From Tolypeutes matacus (taxonomy: Eukaryota > Chordata > Mammalia > Cingulata > Chlamyphoridae): 64,000 nucleotides of DNA. The notes beneath the pieces are model-generated. The model was not told the DNA's origin. It did not search any database and saw only the letters and a program-made list of their open reading frames with translations. Shown piece by piece: positions 1 to 15,791 of this stretch (its first letter is position 1; every line of letters begins with the position of its first letter). Made by a program: the position numbers and the translations under genes. The DNA lies in contig JAKSZT010054569.1 in assembly GCA_026826555.1 (NCBI GenBank), positions 2,718,258 to 2,782,257 of the forward strand, given 5' to 3'.

Positions 1-2789
<2,789 letters not shown>

Positions 2790-2934
2790 TGAGTCTTTCC
2801 GATACCCCCTCCAGCTATCACTGGCAGCCTTAAGTTGGTGCTCCTGGGCCAAATGATTCCACACTCTTGCCTGGAGGGCTCTGTGTTATTGGGGAAGGGT
2901 GAGAGGAGAAGAAGAATCAATAAACCTCCCACAA

Positions 2935-3108
2935 CAGTGGTTCTAGAACTTTGGCATGCATCAAAATCACTGGGAGGGACAGATCCCTGGACCCACCAGC
3001 CAGAGTTTCTGATTCAGAAATTCTGGGTTCAGGCTGAGGGTCTGCATTTCTAGCAAGTTTGTAAGCAATGCTGATGGTGCTGGCCCAGGGACCACTCCCT
3101 ACAAGAAA
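2935..3108 (+). mobile_element. MER5A-like hAT non-autonomous element
   Basis: It begins CAGTGGTTCTAGAACTTTGG, runs through GCATCAAAATCACTGGGAGG, CAGAGTTTCTGATTCAG and GCATTTCTAGCAAGTT, and ends GGCCCAGGGACCACTCC. This is the order of the well-known MER5A element of the hAT-Charlie group. It is a fossil DNA transposon shared by placental mammals. The right inverted terminus is degraded. Confidence 0.8.
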
Positions 3109-3414
3109 GGTCTCATCCGTCACAGAGCACACACAGCGCTGATTTGGAACAGAGTGAATGAGAGACTTCCACCTGGTGAGGAGGGTCTTCATATCGACTA
3201 TTGGAGACAATGAAATTAATGGTGTTAATAGCAGAGAATTATACATGAAGGGACAGTGAGGATAGAGAAGTGATAAGGGCAGGGCCAGACAGCCTGGCAG
3301 AGCTGACTCTCCAGGGACAGAGAAAGGAGATGACAGGATCCTAAAGAGCTACAAGTGCAGCCCGTGGACAGACCACCACCCTGACCATCCCTGCTGGCTA
3401 TTTTCTAACAACTC

Positions 3415-3560
3415 GCCCGTGCCTTGTTTTATTCAACCTACACTGGGCACCTGCTATAAGTCAGACAAGGTTCTGGGTTTCATGGATTCAGCCATGAACA
3501 ATACAGACCAAGTCTCTGTCACTGAGAAGCTTAGAGAGGGGGAGACAGACAATAAACAAG
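3415..3560 (+). repeat. L2-type ancient LINE fragment
   Basis: The wording 'ATTCAACCTACACTGGGCACC', 'CAAGGTTCTGGGTTTCATGG', 'GAACAATACAGACC' and 'GGGGGAGACAGACAATAAACAAG' follows a common ancient mammalian LINE/L2-associated repeat. It is degraded and its limits are approximate. Confidence 0.45.
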
Positions 3561-5560
3561 CAGGCTCACTTCAGAAGACCCAGAACCCAAGTCTATGGCT
3601 GAGCCAGTGGACTGGCATGGAAGCCACACAACCAAGCAGGAGCCTGACTCCTGGGATCCACAGGCCATGTTTGCACATATATATATTTTTTAAATCATAC
3701 AAACCAGCTATCTGTAATAATTGAATAAAGTTAGAAATCATTAATAAACCCCCAGATTTAAAAACATACTTCTGGATTTGAAGTTGTAGATGAAAGATCG
3801 AACCCATGCTCCCTCCCAAAATACACGCACACATACACAGCAGTAAAGGGAGGCTTCTTAAGAGCATAAAAACACAAGGACAAAAACACAAACAATGACA
3901 AAATTTTGGAAACTGGAAAATTTGTGGACAATTGGTACCTTAGGAGGCCAGAGAGTTGATATCTAAACCCACAGTACACAAATAAGTAAAAAATAAAAAG
4001 AAAACACAAGTAAAAATAAATCAACAGTTGAGCTTCAGAAGCAGGCTGATTCACTCTGCCTTAGAGCCCAGAAAGGCCCAGGAATTGAAGGTAAAATTAG
4101 TTAAAAGTCTAAAAAGTAACTAGAACCTCTGGCCAATTCCTACCCTCCCTGCAGCCTGGTGACTGTCCCACCCCTACCATCAGCACAGGACCTGGGGTTC
4201 CCTCTCTGAAGAGACATCTGCTAAGATTCGATGTCATCAAAGATGAGTTACTCTGTTCTGAGCAGGGATATTTTTAAAAAGCCTACCCATTTGTGGTGCG
4301 ATGGATTGTGTACTCCAGTTTGGACTGTTCTTGTTCTTCGTCCACATTCTTGTGGATGTGGGCCAATTCTAGATGATATCTCTTGAAGATGATACTTCAC
4401 TTAAGGTAAGGCAAAACTGTAGCAGGTCAGGCTTTAATCTGGATTCCTGGAGTGCTTTATAAGCAGAGTGACATTCAGACCTAGAGCAAGAAAGACACAG
4501 GAAGAAGCTGGAATTCAATGGAAACTGGAGGGAAAAGGAGAAGACATGGCCATGTGCAGAAAAGTCAGGGATCAGAACAGTGCAGTCGACCAAGAAGGCA
4601 GGATAAGATGCTCCAGGCTGCCATTCCACCATGGAATCTCTGAAAAATTAGCAAAAGTTGGCAGAGATATCTTCCTCAGAACCCCAGAAAATATATAAGG
4701 GTTGCAGTAACAGGGTGAGTGCCAAATCAAGAAAACACAGCTTTTAAAATGTTAGAAGCTCGTGGTGCCCTTGCTGGCCCCTTCCCCACCCCCACCCCCA
4801 CCCTCCACAGTGTGCAGCCATTCTGTGCTCCTTTTGTGGGTCCCTGTCCCTGTTCCAGGGGGAACAGAGTAGCCCTATGAGCATACTGCATTGCCTATAT
4901 GTCAGTGCCAGTCTATCAGGTGGCAGCCTGAAAGACTAAACCAGGAAGTTCCTTTCTGGCTTTCCCTCCCAGAATTTGTTCAGCAAGCAGAAGCAGCTTG
5001 CAGACAGCTTTAGCAGTGAAAGAAACAATTAAGTAAAAGCAGCCCAGGGCAAAGGATTGCCTGCTTTAAATCATACCATAGAGCACCCATGAGGGGGAGA
5101 AAGTCTATTTCATAGGGAGTAGAGGGGGGCATTGGAATTCCTGTGAATGGGGAAATACTTAAGACCATGAGCAGCACAAGCCCAGGAAAAGACACAGGCT
5201 CAGAAAAGATGGAGAGCATCTTGCATGTCACATTTGCCTTGGGCTCATCTTTTTGATAGGGGTGCTAAGCACTGAAGGAGAGCAAGAGCCAATGCAGAGC
5301 CATTTGCAAAGGCTGTAAATGGTGTTTTTTTGCACTGCTTGTTTTGTTTGTTTTTCTGGTACTCAGGGAAATCACTGACAAATCACTATCTGGATTGAAA
5401 TGTAAGGACAGAAATTTCCTGTGTCAGCTCAGGGACTAAATACCAGAGTAATTTAAAATATAAAATACACACTATGGAACAAAAGATTATAATAATTTTT
5501 TAAGACAAAGAAACAGAAAATTTTCCTATTCCTTCCCATCCAAAAGATCAAATCCAGAAA

Positions 5561-6480
5561 CAATGAATGAAGACAACCACTCCTTGGACATACTCGACAA
5601 AGATTTTTTTAAAAATGACCCTCAATATGCTGAAGGAGATAAAGGGAAAATGCAGAGAAAGATCTAACAGATATCAGAAAAACAATGAGTGAACAATATG
5701 AGACTCTCCATAAAGAGATAGAAATTTCAAAAAGGAACCAAACAAATACTGGAATTAAAGACCACGATGATGGAAATTTAAAATTCCCTAGAGGGTTTCA
5801 ACAGCAGATTGGAGTTGGCAAAATAATCAGTGAACTCAAAGACAAGAAAATTGAAATGATTCAGGATGAAGGGCAGAAAGAAAAAAGAATGTCAAAAAGT
5901 GAACAGATCCTAAGAGACCTCTGAAATATCATAAAGCATACCAATATATGCCCTATGGGAGTCCCAGAAGGAGAAGAAAGAGAGAAGAAAGGAATATTCA
6001 AAGAAATAATGACAGGAAACTTCTCTAATTTAAGGAAAGATATGAATATATGCATTCAAGAAACCCAACAAAAAAAAAAAAAAAAAAAAGGGTCGGATGT
6101 GGCTCAACTGGTTGGACGTCCGTCTCCCATATGGAGGGACCCGGGTTCGATCCCTGGGACCTCCCGGTAAAAAAAAAAAAAAGAAACCCAACAAAACCCA
6201 AACAGGAAAAATTCAAAGAGAACCATGCCTAGACACATAGTAGCTGTTGAATGCCAAGGACAAGGAGAGTGTTCTAAAAGTTGCAAGGGAAAAGCAATGT
6301 ATTATGTACAAGTCCCAATAAGATTATGTGTTGATTTCCCATCAGAAATCATGAAGGCAAAAAGGAACAAAGTATTTAAAGTGCTGAAAGAAATCAATTG
6401 TCAAGCAAGAATCTTACATCCAGTGAGACTGTCTTTTTAAAATGAAGGAGAGATTAAGACATTCCCAGATAAACAAAAGC
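5561..6480 (+). pseudogene. Decayed L1 ORF1 of the old element
   Basis: Fragments read as L1 ORF1, the RNA-binding chaperone. These include EREKKGIFKEIM and NFSNLRKDMNICIQETQ around 5955-6070. After a SINE insertion they continue MPRHIVAVECQGQGE and ILHPVRLSF at 6225-6440. The frame is broken several times. It matches the better preserved ORF1 copies on the - strand at 13400-14362 and 19179-19745 in the order of motifs (VPEGEE, then HVQEAQRTP, then KEKNCQLRILYP). Confidence 0.7.
6074..6180 (+). mobile_element. DAS-SINE (xenarthran tRNA-derived SINE)
   Basis: The body starts GGGTCGGATGTGGCTCAACT near 6089, has the B-box-like GGGTTCGATCCC and ends in an A-run. A 16-bp duplication AAGAAACCCAACAAAA flanks it at 6058-6073 and 6181-6196. 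The A-run in front of the body is unusually long, probably slippage at an A-rich target. Confidence 0.92.
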
Positions 6481-6920
6481 TGAGGGAATTCATCACCCCT
6501 AGATCTGGCCTATGCCTAATGCTAAAGGGAGTTTTTCAGACTGAAAGGAAAGGGCACTAGACAGTAGATTAAAACAGCATAAAGGAAAAAAGACCTCTGG
6601 TAAAGGTAACCATATGGATAATTACAAATGCCAGGACTACTGTATTGTGCTTTTTCACATATAATCCACCTTTTATTTCTTAAAGGTTCTAAAATGCAAA
6701 TGGATAAAAACTGATGATAAGTCTATGATTTATCAATTTACAGGATGTAAATTGAATTCCTGTGGTAACTACAAAGAAAGTATTTGAAAAATATATTCAG
6801 AAAGAAATGAGAAGGGACTCAAAATAGCACAATACAAAAAATAAAATCAATATGAATGTGGATACTAACAGAAGACTTGAAAGCAAAAAAGATATAAGAC
6901 CTACAAGACCAACCAGTAAA

Positions 6921-9383
6921 ATGGCAGAAGAAAGTCCTGTAATATCAGTAGTTACTCTATATGTAAATGGATTAAACTCTCCAATCAAAGAGCAAAAATT
7001 GGCAGAATAGATAAAAAAAACCTTGACCCAACTACATGCCATACAAAGAGTAACCAAAATAAAGCTGGAGTAGCTATACTAATATAAAATAAATTAAAAC
7101 AGACTTCAAGTCAAAAATTGTCACAAAGTACAAGGAAGATCACTATATACTGATAAAGTGATCAATTAAACAGGAAGAAATAATCATAAATATATATGCA
7201 CCTAACTACAGAGCCCTAAAATATATGAAACAAATAGTGACAGATGAAGGGAGAAATAGTTCTATATTAATAGTAGGAAACTTCAAAATGCCTCTTTCAG
7301 TAATAGATTGAACATCTAAACAGAAGGAAATAAGGAAATAGAAGACTTGAATGATACTATAAACCAAATAGACCTAACAGACATATATAGAACACTTCAC
7401 CCAACAGCAGCAGATTCTTCTCTAGTGCACATGGATCATTCTCCAGGAGAGATGATATCTTAAGTCACAAAACAAATATCAGTAAATTAAAAAAATATTG
7501 AAATCATACAATGTATCTTCTCCAACCACAATGAAAATCCATAAGAGGAAGAACTGAAAAATTCATAAATATATGGAAATTAAACAATGCAATCTTAAAC
7601 AACCAATGGGTAAAAGGAAAAATCATAAGAGAAATTAAGAAATATCTTGAGGCAAATGAAAATGAAAACACAATATACTAAAACTTATGGAATTCAGAAA
7701 AGGCAGTGCAGAGAGGGAGATTTGCAGTTCTAAGTGCTTACAGTAAAAAAGAAGAAAGATCTCAAATAGAGACCTAACCTTACAACTGGAGAATCAAGAA
7801 AAATAAGATCAAACTAAACCCAAAGCAAGGAGAAGGGAAAGAATAATAAAGATTAAAGTCGAGAGAAATGAAATAGAGATTAAAAAGAAACCATAGAATC
7901 AACAAAACCAAATGTTGGCTCTTTGAAAAATAATAAAATCAACAAACCTTTGACTAGACTGGCAAAGAAAAGAGAGGACACAAATAACTAAAATCAAAAA
8001 TGAAAGGGGGGAGAGCAGATGTGGCTCAAGCAGTTGAGTGCCTGCTTCCCACATGGGAAGTGCCGGGTTTGGTTCCCAGTGCCTCCTAAGAAAAAAAAAA
8101 AAGAAAGAAAGAAAGGGGGGAATTACTACCAAAGGATTATAAGAGGATGCAATGAACAACTGTACATTAACAAATTAGATAACCTAGATGAAATGGACAG
8201 ATACCTAGAAACACACAAACTGCCTACACTGACTCAAGAAGAAATAGAAGACCTCAGCAAACCATTAACAATTAAGAAGATTGAATTAGTAATCAAATAC
8301 CTCCTAACAAAGAAAAGCCCAGAACCAGATGGCTTCCCTGGTGAAGTTACCAAACATTCCAAGAAAAATGAACACCAATCCTGCTCAAACTATTTCAAAA
8401 AAAAAATTGAAGAGCAAAGAACACATCCTAAATCATTATATGAAGCCAACATCACCCTAATACCAAATTCAATTAAAGAACACAAAAAAGGAAAATTAGA
8501 AACCAATATCCCTTATGATTATAGATGCAAAAATCCTCAATAAAATGCTAGCAAACTGAATTGAAAAGCATATTAAAACAGTTATACACCATGAAAGAGT
8601 TGGATTTATTCCATGTATGCAAGGGTGGTTCAACATAAGAAAATCAATGTAATACACCACCTTAATAGGTTTAAGGGAAAAAACACATAGTCATCACAAT
8701 TGGTACAGAAAAGACATTTGACAAAATTCAGCACCCCTTCTTGATAAAAACACTCAGAAAACTAGGAATAGAAGGGAACTTCCTCAACATGATAAGGGCA
8801 TATGTGAAAAACTCACATCTAACATCATATTCAATGGTGAAAGACTGAAAATTTTCCATCTAAGATCAGGAACAAGACAAGAATGCACACTGTCACCACT
8901 GTTATTCAACATTGGACTGGAAGTGCTAGCCAGAGCAATAAGACAAGTAAAATAAACCAAAGGCATCCAAATTGGAATGGAAGTAAAACTTTCACTATGC
9001 AGATGAAATGATCCTGTATATAGAAAGTCCTGAAAAATCTACAACAAAGCTACTAGAGCTAATAAATAAATTCAGCAAAATGGCAGGGTACAAGGTCAAC
9101 AAGCAAAAATCATTAGTGTTTCTGTACACTAATAATGAGCAATCTTAGTAGGAAATCAAGAAAAAATTCCATTTGCAATAGAAGAATAAATTTAACCAAC
9201 AATATAAAGGATTTATATATGGAAAACTAGAAAAAACGCCTAAAGAAATGTAGGACATTGCACGTTCATGGATTGGAAGACTATATATTGTAATGATTGT
9301 CATATCTCATGATGTCATGATGTCTACCCAAAGTAATTTACAGATTCAATACAATTGAACTCAAAATTCCAACAGCCATCTTT
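6921..9383 (+). pseudogene. Decayed L1 ORF2, N-terminal and RT part
   Basis: The start MAEESPVISVVTLYVNGLNSP at 6921 is the typical L1 ORF2 beginning. The endonuclease and reverse-transcriptase regions follow with many stops. The longest open piece (8019-8543, entered through the SINE tail) contains LTKKSPEPDGFPGE, the RT region that precedes the catalytic motifs. The reading continues until the nested L1 breaks it at 9383. ORF2 continues in 15557-15791 and 21024-21960. Confidence 0.7.
8012..8110 (+). mobile_element. DAS-SINE
   Basis: The body reads GAGAGCAGATGTGGCTCAAG with GGGTTTGGTTCCC as B-box-like core and an A-rich tail with GAAA units. The duplication GAAAGGGGGG lies at 8002-8011 and 8111-8120. 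It sits inside ORF2 of the old L1 and creates an apparent start for the ORF downstream. Confidence 0.9.
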
Positions 9384-9557
9384 TTTTTTTTTACTTTTTT
9401 TTAACTTTATTTTGTACATTTAATAATTGAAAATATAAACAATTAAAAACTAAAAAGTAAACACAGATGAATAAATATATACATTTCTCAATTAAATATA
9501 ATGGATACATATAAAATTTTTTTTGAATCAAACAATATGTTACACAATATATTTGGT

Positions 9558-12500
9558 TCATAGTAACGCATTCATACACTACTTGTCCTTTTGTGTCTGG
9601 CCTGCTTCACTCAACATAATGTCCTCCAGGTTCATCCATGTTGTCATATGGTTTAAGACTTCATTTCTTCTTACAGCTGCATAATATTCCATCGTGTGAA
9701 TAGACCACAGTTTGTTTACCCATTCCTCTGTTGATGGACACCTGGGTTGTTTCCATCTTTTGGCAATGGTGAATAATGTTGCATTGGTGAATAATGTTGC
9801 ATTGGTGTGCAGATGTCTATTCGTGTCACTGCTCTCAGTTCTTCTGGGTATATACCCAGTAGTGATATTGCTGGGTCACGTGGCAAGTCTATATTCAACT
9901 TCTTTAGGAACTGCCAAACAGTCCTCCATAGTGGCTATACCATTCTGCATTCCCACCAACAGTGAATAAGTATTCCTATCTCTTCACATCCTCTCCAACA
10001 CTTGTAGTTCTCTGTCTTTTTAATACTGGCCATTCTGATAGGTGTGAAATGATATCTCATTGTAGTTTTGGTTTAAATTTCCCTAATCATGAGTGATGTT
10101 GAGCATTTCTTCATGTGTTTTTTTTGCCATTTGTATTTCTTCTTTGGAGAAATGTCTATTCAAGTCTTTTGCCCATTTTTTAATTGGGTCATTTGTCTTT
10201 TTATTGTTGAGTTGTAACATCTCTTTATATATCCTGGATATTAAACCCCTATCAGATATGTGATTTCCAAATATTTTTCCCATTGAGTTGGCTGCCTTTT
10301 CACCCTTCTGACAAAGTCCTGTGAGGTGCAAAAGTGTTTAATTTTGAGGAGGTCCCATTTATCTATTTTTTCTTTTGTTGCACATGCTTTGGGTGTAAAG
10401 TCCAAGACCCCACCACCTACTACAACATCTTAAAGATGTTTCCCTACATTTTCTTCTAGTAGTTTTATGGTCCTGGCTTTTATATTTAGATCTTTGATCC
10501 ATTTGGAGTTGATTCTTGTATAGGGGGTGAGATAGGGATCCTCTTTCATTCTTTTGGTTATAGATATCCAGTTCTCCCAGCACCATTTGTTGAAGAGACT
10601 ATTTTTTCCTGTTAGCGTGGGCTTGGTAGGTTTGTCAAAAACCAGTTGACTGTATAGGTGAGGGTTTATTTCTGAGTTCTCAATTCTATTCCACTGATTG
10701 ATGTGTCTATCTTTATGCCAGTATCATGCTGTTTTGACCACTGTAGCTTGGTAATATGTTTCAAGGTCAGGCAGTGAAATTCCTCCCACATTGCTCTTCT
10801 TTTTTAGAATGCTTTTGGCTATTCAGGTGCACTTACCCTTCCAGATGAATTTGCTAATTGCCTTCTCTAATTCTGTAAAGTAAGCTGTTGGGATTTTTGA
10901 TTGATATTGCATTGAATCTAAAAATCAGTTTGGGTAAGACTGACATCTTCACGATATTGATTATTCCAATCCATGAACACGGAATGTCTTTCCATTCGTT
11001 TACATCTTTTTAAGTTTCTTTTAGCATTGTTTTGTAGTTTTCTGCATATAGGTCCTATACTTCTTTGGTTAAATTAATTCCTACGTATTTGAGTCTTTTT
11101 GTTGCTATTGAAAATGGAATTTTCCCCCTGATTTCCTCCTCAGGTTGTTCAGTACTAGTGTACAAAAACATTACTGATTTTTGCGTGTTGATCTTGTATC
11201 CTGCCACTTTGCTGAACTCATTTATTAGCTCAAGTAGCTTTGTCGTAGATCCTTCAGGATTTTCTAAGTACAGGATCATGTCATCCACAAACAGTGAGAA
11301 TTTTACTTCCTCTTTCCCTGTTTGGATGCCTTTAATTTTTTTGTCTTGTCTAATTGCCCTATTTAGAACTTCTAGTACAATGTTGAATAACAATAGTGAC
11401 ACTGGGCATCCTTGTCTTGTTCCCAATCTTAGAGGGAAAACTTTCGACCTTTCCCCATTGAGTATGATGTTGGCTGTAGGTTTTTCATATATGCCTTTAT
11501 CATATTGAGGAATTTTCCTTTTATTCCTATCTTTTGAAGTGTTTTTATCACAAAAGGATTTTGTCGAATGCCTTTTCTGCATCTACTGAGATGATCATGT
11601 GGTTTTTTTCCTTCAATTTGGTGTATTATATTGTTTGATTTTCTTATGTTGAACCAGCCTTGCATACCAGGAATAAATCCAACTTGGTTGTGATGTATAA
11701 GTCTTCTGATATGCTGTTGGATTTGATTTGCAAGTATTTTGTTGAGAATTTTTGCATCTATGTTCATTAGAGAGATTCGTCTGTAATTTTCTTTTCTTGT
11801 AGAATCTTTATCTGGCTCTGGTATTAGGGTGATGTTGGCTTCTTAAAATGTGTTGGGTAATTTTCCCTCCTCTTCAATTTTTTGGAAGAGTTTAAACAGG
11901 ATTGGTGTTAATTCTTTTAGAAATGCTTGGTAAAATTCACCTGTGAAGCCATCTGGTCCTGGACTTTGGTAACGTCAATGTAGGTTGGTTGTGTCTTTCT
12001 AGAAATTTGTCCATTTTAACTAGGTTATCTAGTTTGTTGGCATATAGTTTATCATAATATCCTCTTATGATTCTTTTTATTTCTGTGGGGTCATTTGTAA
12101 CTTCCCCACCACCACCACCACCCCACGCCTTTCATGTCTGATTGTATTTATTTGCATCTTCTCTCTTTTTTTCTTTGTTAGTCCAGCTAGGGGGTTGTCA
12201 ATTTTATTGATCTTCTCAAAGAACCAGATTTTGGTTTTTCTGATTTTCTCTATTGTTTTTCTCTTCTCATTTTCATTTATTTCTGCTCTAATCTTTATTA
12301 TTTCTTTTCTTCTGCTTGCTTTGGGATTGGTTTGCTGTTCTTTTTCTAGTTTCTCTAGTTGTTCAGTTAAATCTTTGATTTTAGTTCTTTCTTGTTTTTT
12401 AATACAGGCATTTAGGGCTATAAATTTCCCTGTCAATACTACATTCGCTCTATCCCATAAGTTTTGATACATTGTGTTCTCATTTTCATTTGTCTCAATA

Positions 12501-13316
12501 TATTTACTGATTTCATTTGCAATTTCTTCTTTGACCCACTGATTATTTAGAAGTGTGTTGTTCAGTCTCCACACATTTGCAAATTTACTTTTTTCCTGTC
12601 TATTATTGATTTCTAGTTTCAGTCCATTATGATCTGAGAAGGTGCTTTGTATAATTTCAACCTTTTTTTTATTTATTGAGAGCTGAATTGTGACCTAACA
12701 TGTGGTCTATCCTGGAGAAAGATCCATGGGCACTTGAGAAGAATGTATAACCCGCTGAGTTTGGATGCAGTGTTCTGTATATGTCTGTTAGGTCTAAATT
12801 GTTTATCATATTGTTCAAGTTCTCTGTTTCCTTGTTGATCTTCTGTCTAGTTGTTCTATCTAATGATGTGAGAGGGGTGTTGAAGTCTCCAACGATTATT
12901 GTAGAGATGTCTATTTCTCCCTTCAGTTTTGCCAGAGTTTGTCTCATATATTTTGGGGCACCCTGGTTCGGTGCGTAGATATTTATAACTGTTATATCTT
13001 CCTGGTGGATCATCCCTTTTATTAATATATAATGGTCTTCTGTATCTCATAACTTTTTTGCATTTAAAGTCTGTTTTGTCTGGTATTAGCATAGCTACCC
13101 CTGCTCTTTTCTGGTTACTGTTCACGTGGAGTATCTTTTTCCACCCTTTCACTTTCAGCTGGTTTGTATCCCTGGGTCTAAGGCGAGTTTCTCATAAGCA
13201 GCATATGGATGGCTCATGTTTTTTATCCATTCTATCAGCCTGTATCTTTTGACTAGGGAGTTTAGTCCATTCACATTCAATGATATTACTGTAAATGCAC
13301 TATTTATTTCCTCCAT
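9558..13316 (-). pseudogene. L1 ORF2 (endonuclease/reverse transcriptase), frameshifted
   Basis: ORF2 nicks target DNA and reverse-transcribes L1 RNA. The reading starts at ATG 13314-13316 (MEEINSAF...NVNGLNS) and ends at TGA 9558-9560 after QKDK..MNALL, about 1250 codons against the usual 1275 or so. Open pieces are 12856-13152 and 12669-13013 (endonuclease, GDFNTPL), 12077-12574 and 11429-11767 (RT N-terminal, IPGMQGWFN) and 11055-11582 (RT core, GTRQGCP and [12 protein letters not shown]). Frameshifts between these pieces disable it. The RT active-site motif reads FVDD where FADD is typical of mammalian L1. Confidence 0.9.
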
Positions 13317-13399
13317 TTTACTCTTTGGTTTTCATATGTCATCTTGTTTTTGTCTCTCTTTTTACTCTTTTGGTTATCCTTTCTCCTATTCTCTCTTCT

Positions 13400-14362
13400 A
13401 TACTCTCCTCCAAGCCTCTCTCTCCTGTCTTTTTCTTTCAGGTTCCAAGGCTTCCTCTAATATTTCCTGCAAAGGTGGATTCTTTTTTGCAAACCTCTTA
13501 GTTTATGTTTGTTTGCGAATATTTTATACTCACCTTCATATTTAAAGGACAGTTTTGCTGGATAAAGAATTCTCAGCTGGCAGTTTTTCTCTTTCAGTTT
13601 CCTAACTGTATCATACCACTGTCTTCTCGCCTCCATGGTTTCTGAAGAGAAATCTGCACTAAGTCTTACTGGACGTCCCTTGTATGTGATCGTTTGCTTC
13701 TCTCTTGCTGCTCTGAGAATTTTCTCTGGATCTTTGATATCTGACATTCTGAATAGTATGTGTCTTGGCATAGGTCTATTTGGATTTATTCTGATTGGGG
13801 TACGGTGTGCTTCTTGGACATGTAAGTTCATTTCTTTCGTGAGAGTTGGGAAATTTCAGCTATTATTTCCTCAAATACTCTTTCTGCCCCTTTTCCTTTC
13901 TCTTCCCCTTCTGGAACTCCCATGAGATGTATGTTGTTGCATTTTGTGTTGTCATTCAACTCTCTGAGCCCCTGCTCAATTTTTTTCCATTCTTCTCTTT
14001 CTCTGTTCTTGTTTCTCTTCAATTTTAGCTGCTCTGTCTTCGGTATCACTTTTTCTTTCTTCTATCATTTCAAGTCTGTTGTTGTATGCCTCAAATGTGT
14101 TTTTTACTTCACCTATTGTATCTTTCATTCCCATGAACTCCGTTACTTTTCTGTTCAGGACTTCAAATTCTTCTTTGCGTTCGCTCAATGTGTTCTTGAT
14201 GTCATTTATCTCTTTAACTATATTGTCTTTCATCTCATTAATTTGAATTTGGAAATTTGTGCTTATCTCGATGATTAGTTCTCTCAAATTCTGCATCTCT
14301 TCTGGGACTTTGCTGTATTCCTTTTCTTGGGCCATGTCTTCTATTTTCTTAGTATGGCTCAT
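13400..14362 (-). pseudogene. L1 ORF1 (RNA-binding chaperone), frameshifted
   Basis: The start MSHTKKIEDMAQEKE at 14362 leads into a coiled-coil-like region (14362-13976). VPEGEEKGKGAERVFEEII follows at 13828-14049, and the RNA-binding part with HVQEAHRTP, PRHILFRMSDI and KEKNCQLRILYPAKLSF at 13457-13831. Three overlapping frames are needed, so at least two frameshifts have occurred. The 3' limit is approximate. Confidence 0.88.
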
Positions 14363-15519
14363 AATTTTTTACTGGTGTTTAAGCATCTGGTTAGGATGTA
14401 GTTTACTCAGATGCTCAATCTCTTTCTCTTTAATAATGATTTAGTGGCAGGAGGCTGAGAGTTACCACAGCTCTTTGATTTTTGGCTCGACCAGGATTGT
14501 TAGGATTGTCCTGATGGTTGCTCAAAATTGGGCACTGGACCCAGTAATTGGTTATAGAGTCACTTCCTAGGGCCATCGGCAGAGAGACTATAGAGGCCAG
14601 GAAAAGCCTCTCCTACTTATTTTTTATTTTCTTATGTGCACTTCCTTGGTCTGCCAGGAGATGGCGCTTGTGGCAGCTCTCAATTCAATGCCTGGTCGGA
14701 GCATATTTGTTGTGACACAGACCAGATCAATGTGAGAGAGCTTCCTGTCTGGAGGCTAAGAGCCTTGTAATTCAATCTTTCTGAGACAGTTCTCCAGCCT
14801 TCTCTGGCAGCCCCCTCCCTTTTCCCAGCTAGGAAATATTTCTACTCCTCTCTGAGTCCTCAACAATCAGTCCCTATTGGTAGTGGAGGAGATTGGGAGG
14901 TTTGTATATCTTTAGCCCCTTGCAGGCTCCAAGGCAAACAATGGCGCAGCCCCACCCAGCCTGGAAGGGCTCTCGGGACAGGACAGACCAAACCTGGGAG
15001 TCAAAAGCTGAGTCAGCCCCAGGCTATCTCCCCCCTCTCCTGTGGAGTCTTCAACAGTTAGTCCAGGCTAGAAGAGAGGAACGTTGTGAGGGTCAGATTT
15101 CTCCAGTCCTTCGCCAGCTCCCAGGGCAAACCACCGTGTGGTCCCACCTGACCTGGAAGGGTCCCTGGGGCACCACAGCCCAATTTGCAGGTCAGAACCT
15201 GAGTCAGCCTTAGGCTGTTTCTCTCTCTCTCCCCTTTCCTGGAATGGTAGGTCCCTGGAGCCCCCTTTGTCTGTAGTCGCAGGCCAAGAGGCCTGAGAAT
15301 TCTAGTCTTTAGCATGAGGTAGGGTGCCGGCAGCAGCAGCCGCTGCTGGTTCCAACTCACGGTTCTGTCATTGCGATTTCCCTCTTCTGTCCCTCTCTCC
15401 TCTGGGTGGTGTGCAGCCTTCACCTGCTGTCCTAAACCCTAGAAGATCTTTTTCAGGGCTGTTTCAACCTGTCCTCTAGCTCTTTTTCTGGAGAAGAGAT
15501 TCCTGTGTCTTACTAGTCT

Positions 15520-15527
15520 GCCATCTT
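15520..15527 (-). promoter_or_regulatory. YY1-like site at L1 5' end
   Basis: On the minus strand this reads AAGATGGC, about 14 bp from the start of the element. An AAGATGGC YY1 motif in the first 20 bases of human L1 sets the transcription start. Its equivalent place here supports the call that the 5' end is complete. The second L1 has the decayed form AAGATAGT at the matching place (near 21000). Confidence 0.55.
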
Positions 15528-15556
15528 CCAGGAAGTCTTACCCAACAGCCATCTTT

Positions 15557-15791
15557 GCAAAAATGGAAAAGCCAATCATTACATCTATATGGAAAGTTAA
15601 GGATCCCAAACAGCCAAAACCATCTTGAAAAAGAATGAAGTTGGGAACTGACACTTCCTAATTTTAAAACTTATTTTGTAATTCTACAGTAATCAAAATA
15701 GCATGGTATGGCACAAGGGAAGACATAGAGAGCAAAGGAATTGAATTGAGAGTTCAGAAATAAACTTTCACATCTATGGCCTATTGATTTT
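15557..15791 (+). pseudogene. Old L1 ORF2, middle fragment
   Basis: This block lies between the two nested L1s and continues the old ORF2: ATGGAAAAGCCAATCATTAC, then 'CAAAATAGCATGGTATGGCACAA' and 'CAGAAATAAACTTTCACATC'. This is the conserved stretch after the RT domain. It ends at the TTGATTTT duplicated by the second insertion. Confidence 0.75.

Larger units (their letters stand above)
9384..15541 (-). mobile_element. Full-length L1 (6.16 kb), minus strand, nested in old L1
   Basis: A perfect 15-bp target duplication CCAACAGCCATCTTT brackets it at 9369-9383 and 15542-15556. The poly(A) tail appears as T-runs at 9384-9412, then a short 3' UTR, ORF2, ORF1 and a GC-richer 5' UTR of about 1.1 kb (14440-15541). 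The length is that of a complete mammalian L1. Both ORFs are broken by frameshifts, so it is not expected to be active. The gap in the old element closes exactly when it is removed. Confidence 0.93.

Noticed and set aside
6089..6170. tRNA-like segments with A- and B-box-like motifs
   Set aside because: They belong to DAS-SINEs with A tails and target duplications; no cloverleaf or anticodon stem is preserved.
8019..8543. 174-codon ORF that looks like a gene with a start codon
   Set aside because: The first part is DAS-SINE and its A tail; the rest is L1 ORF2 (LTKKSPEPDGFPGE).
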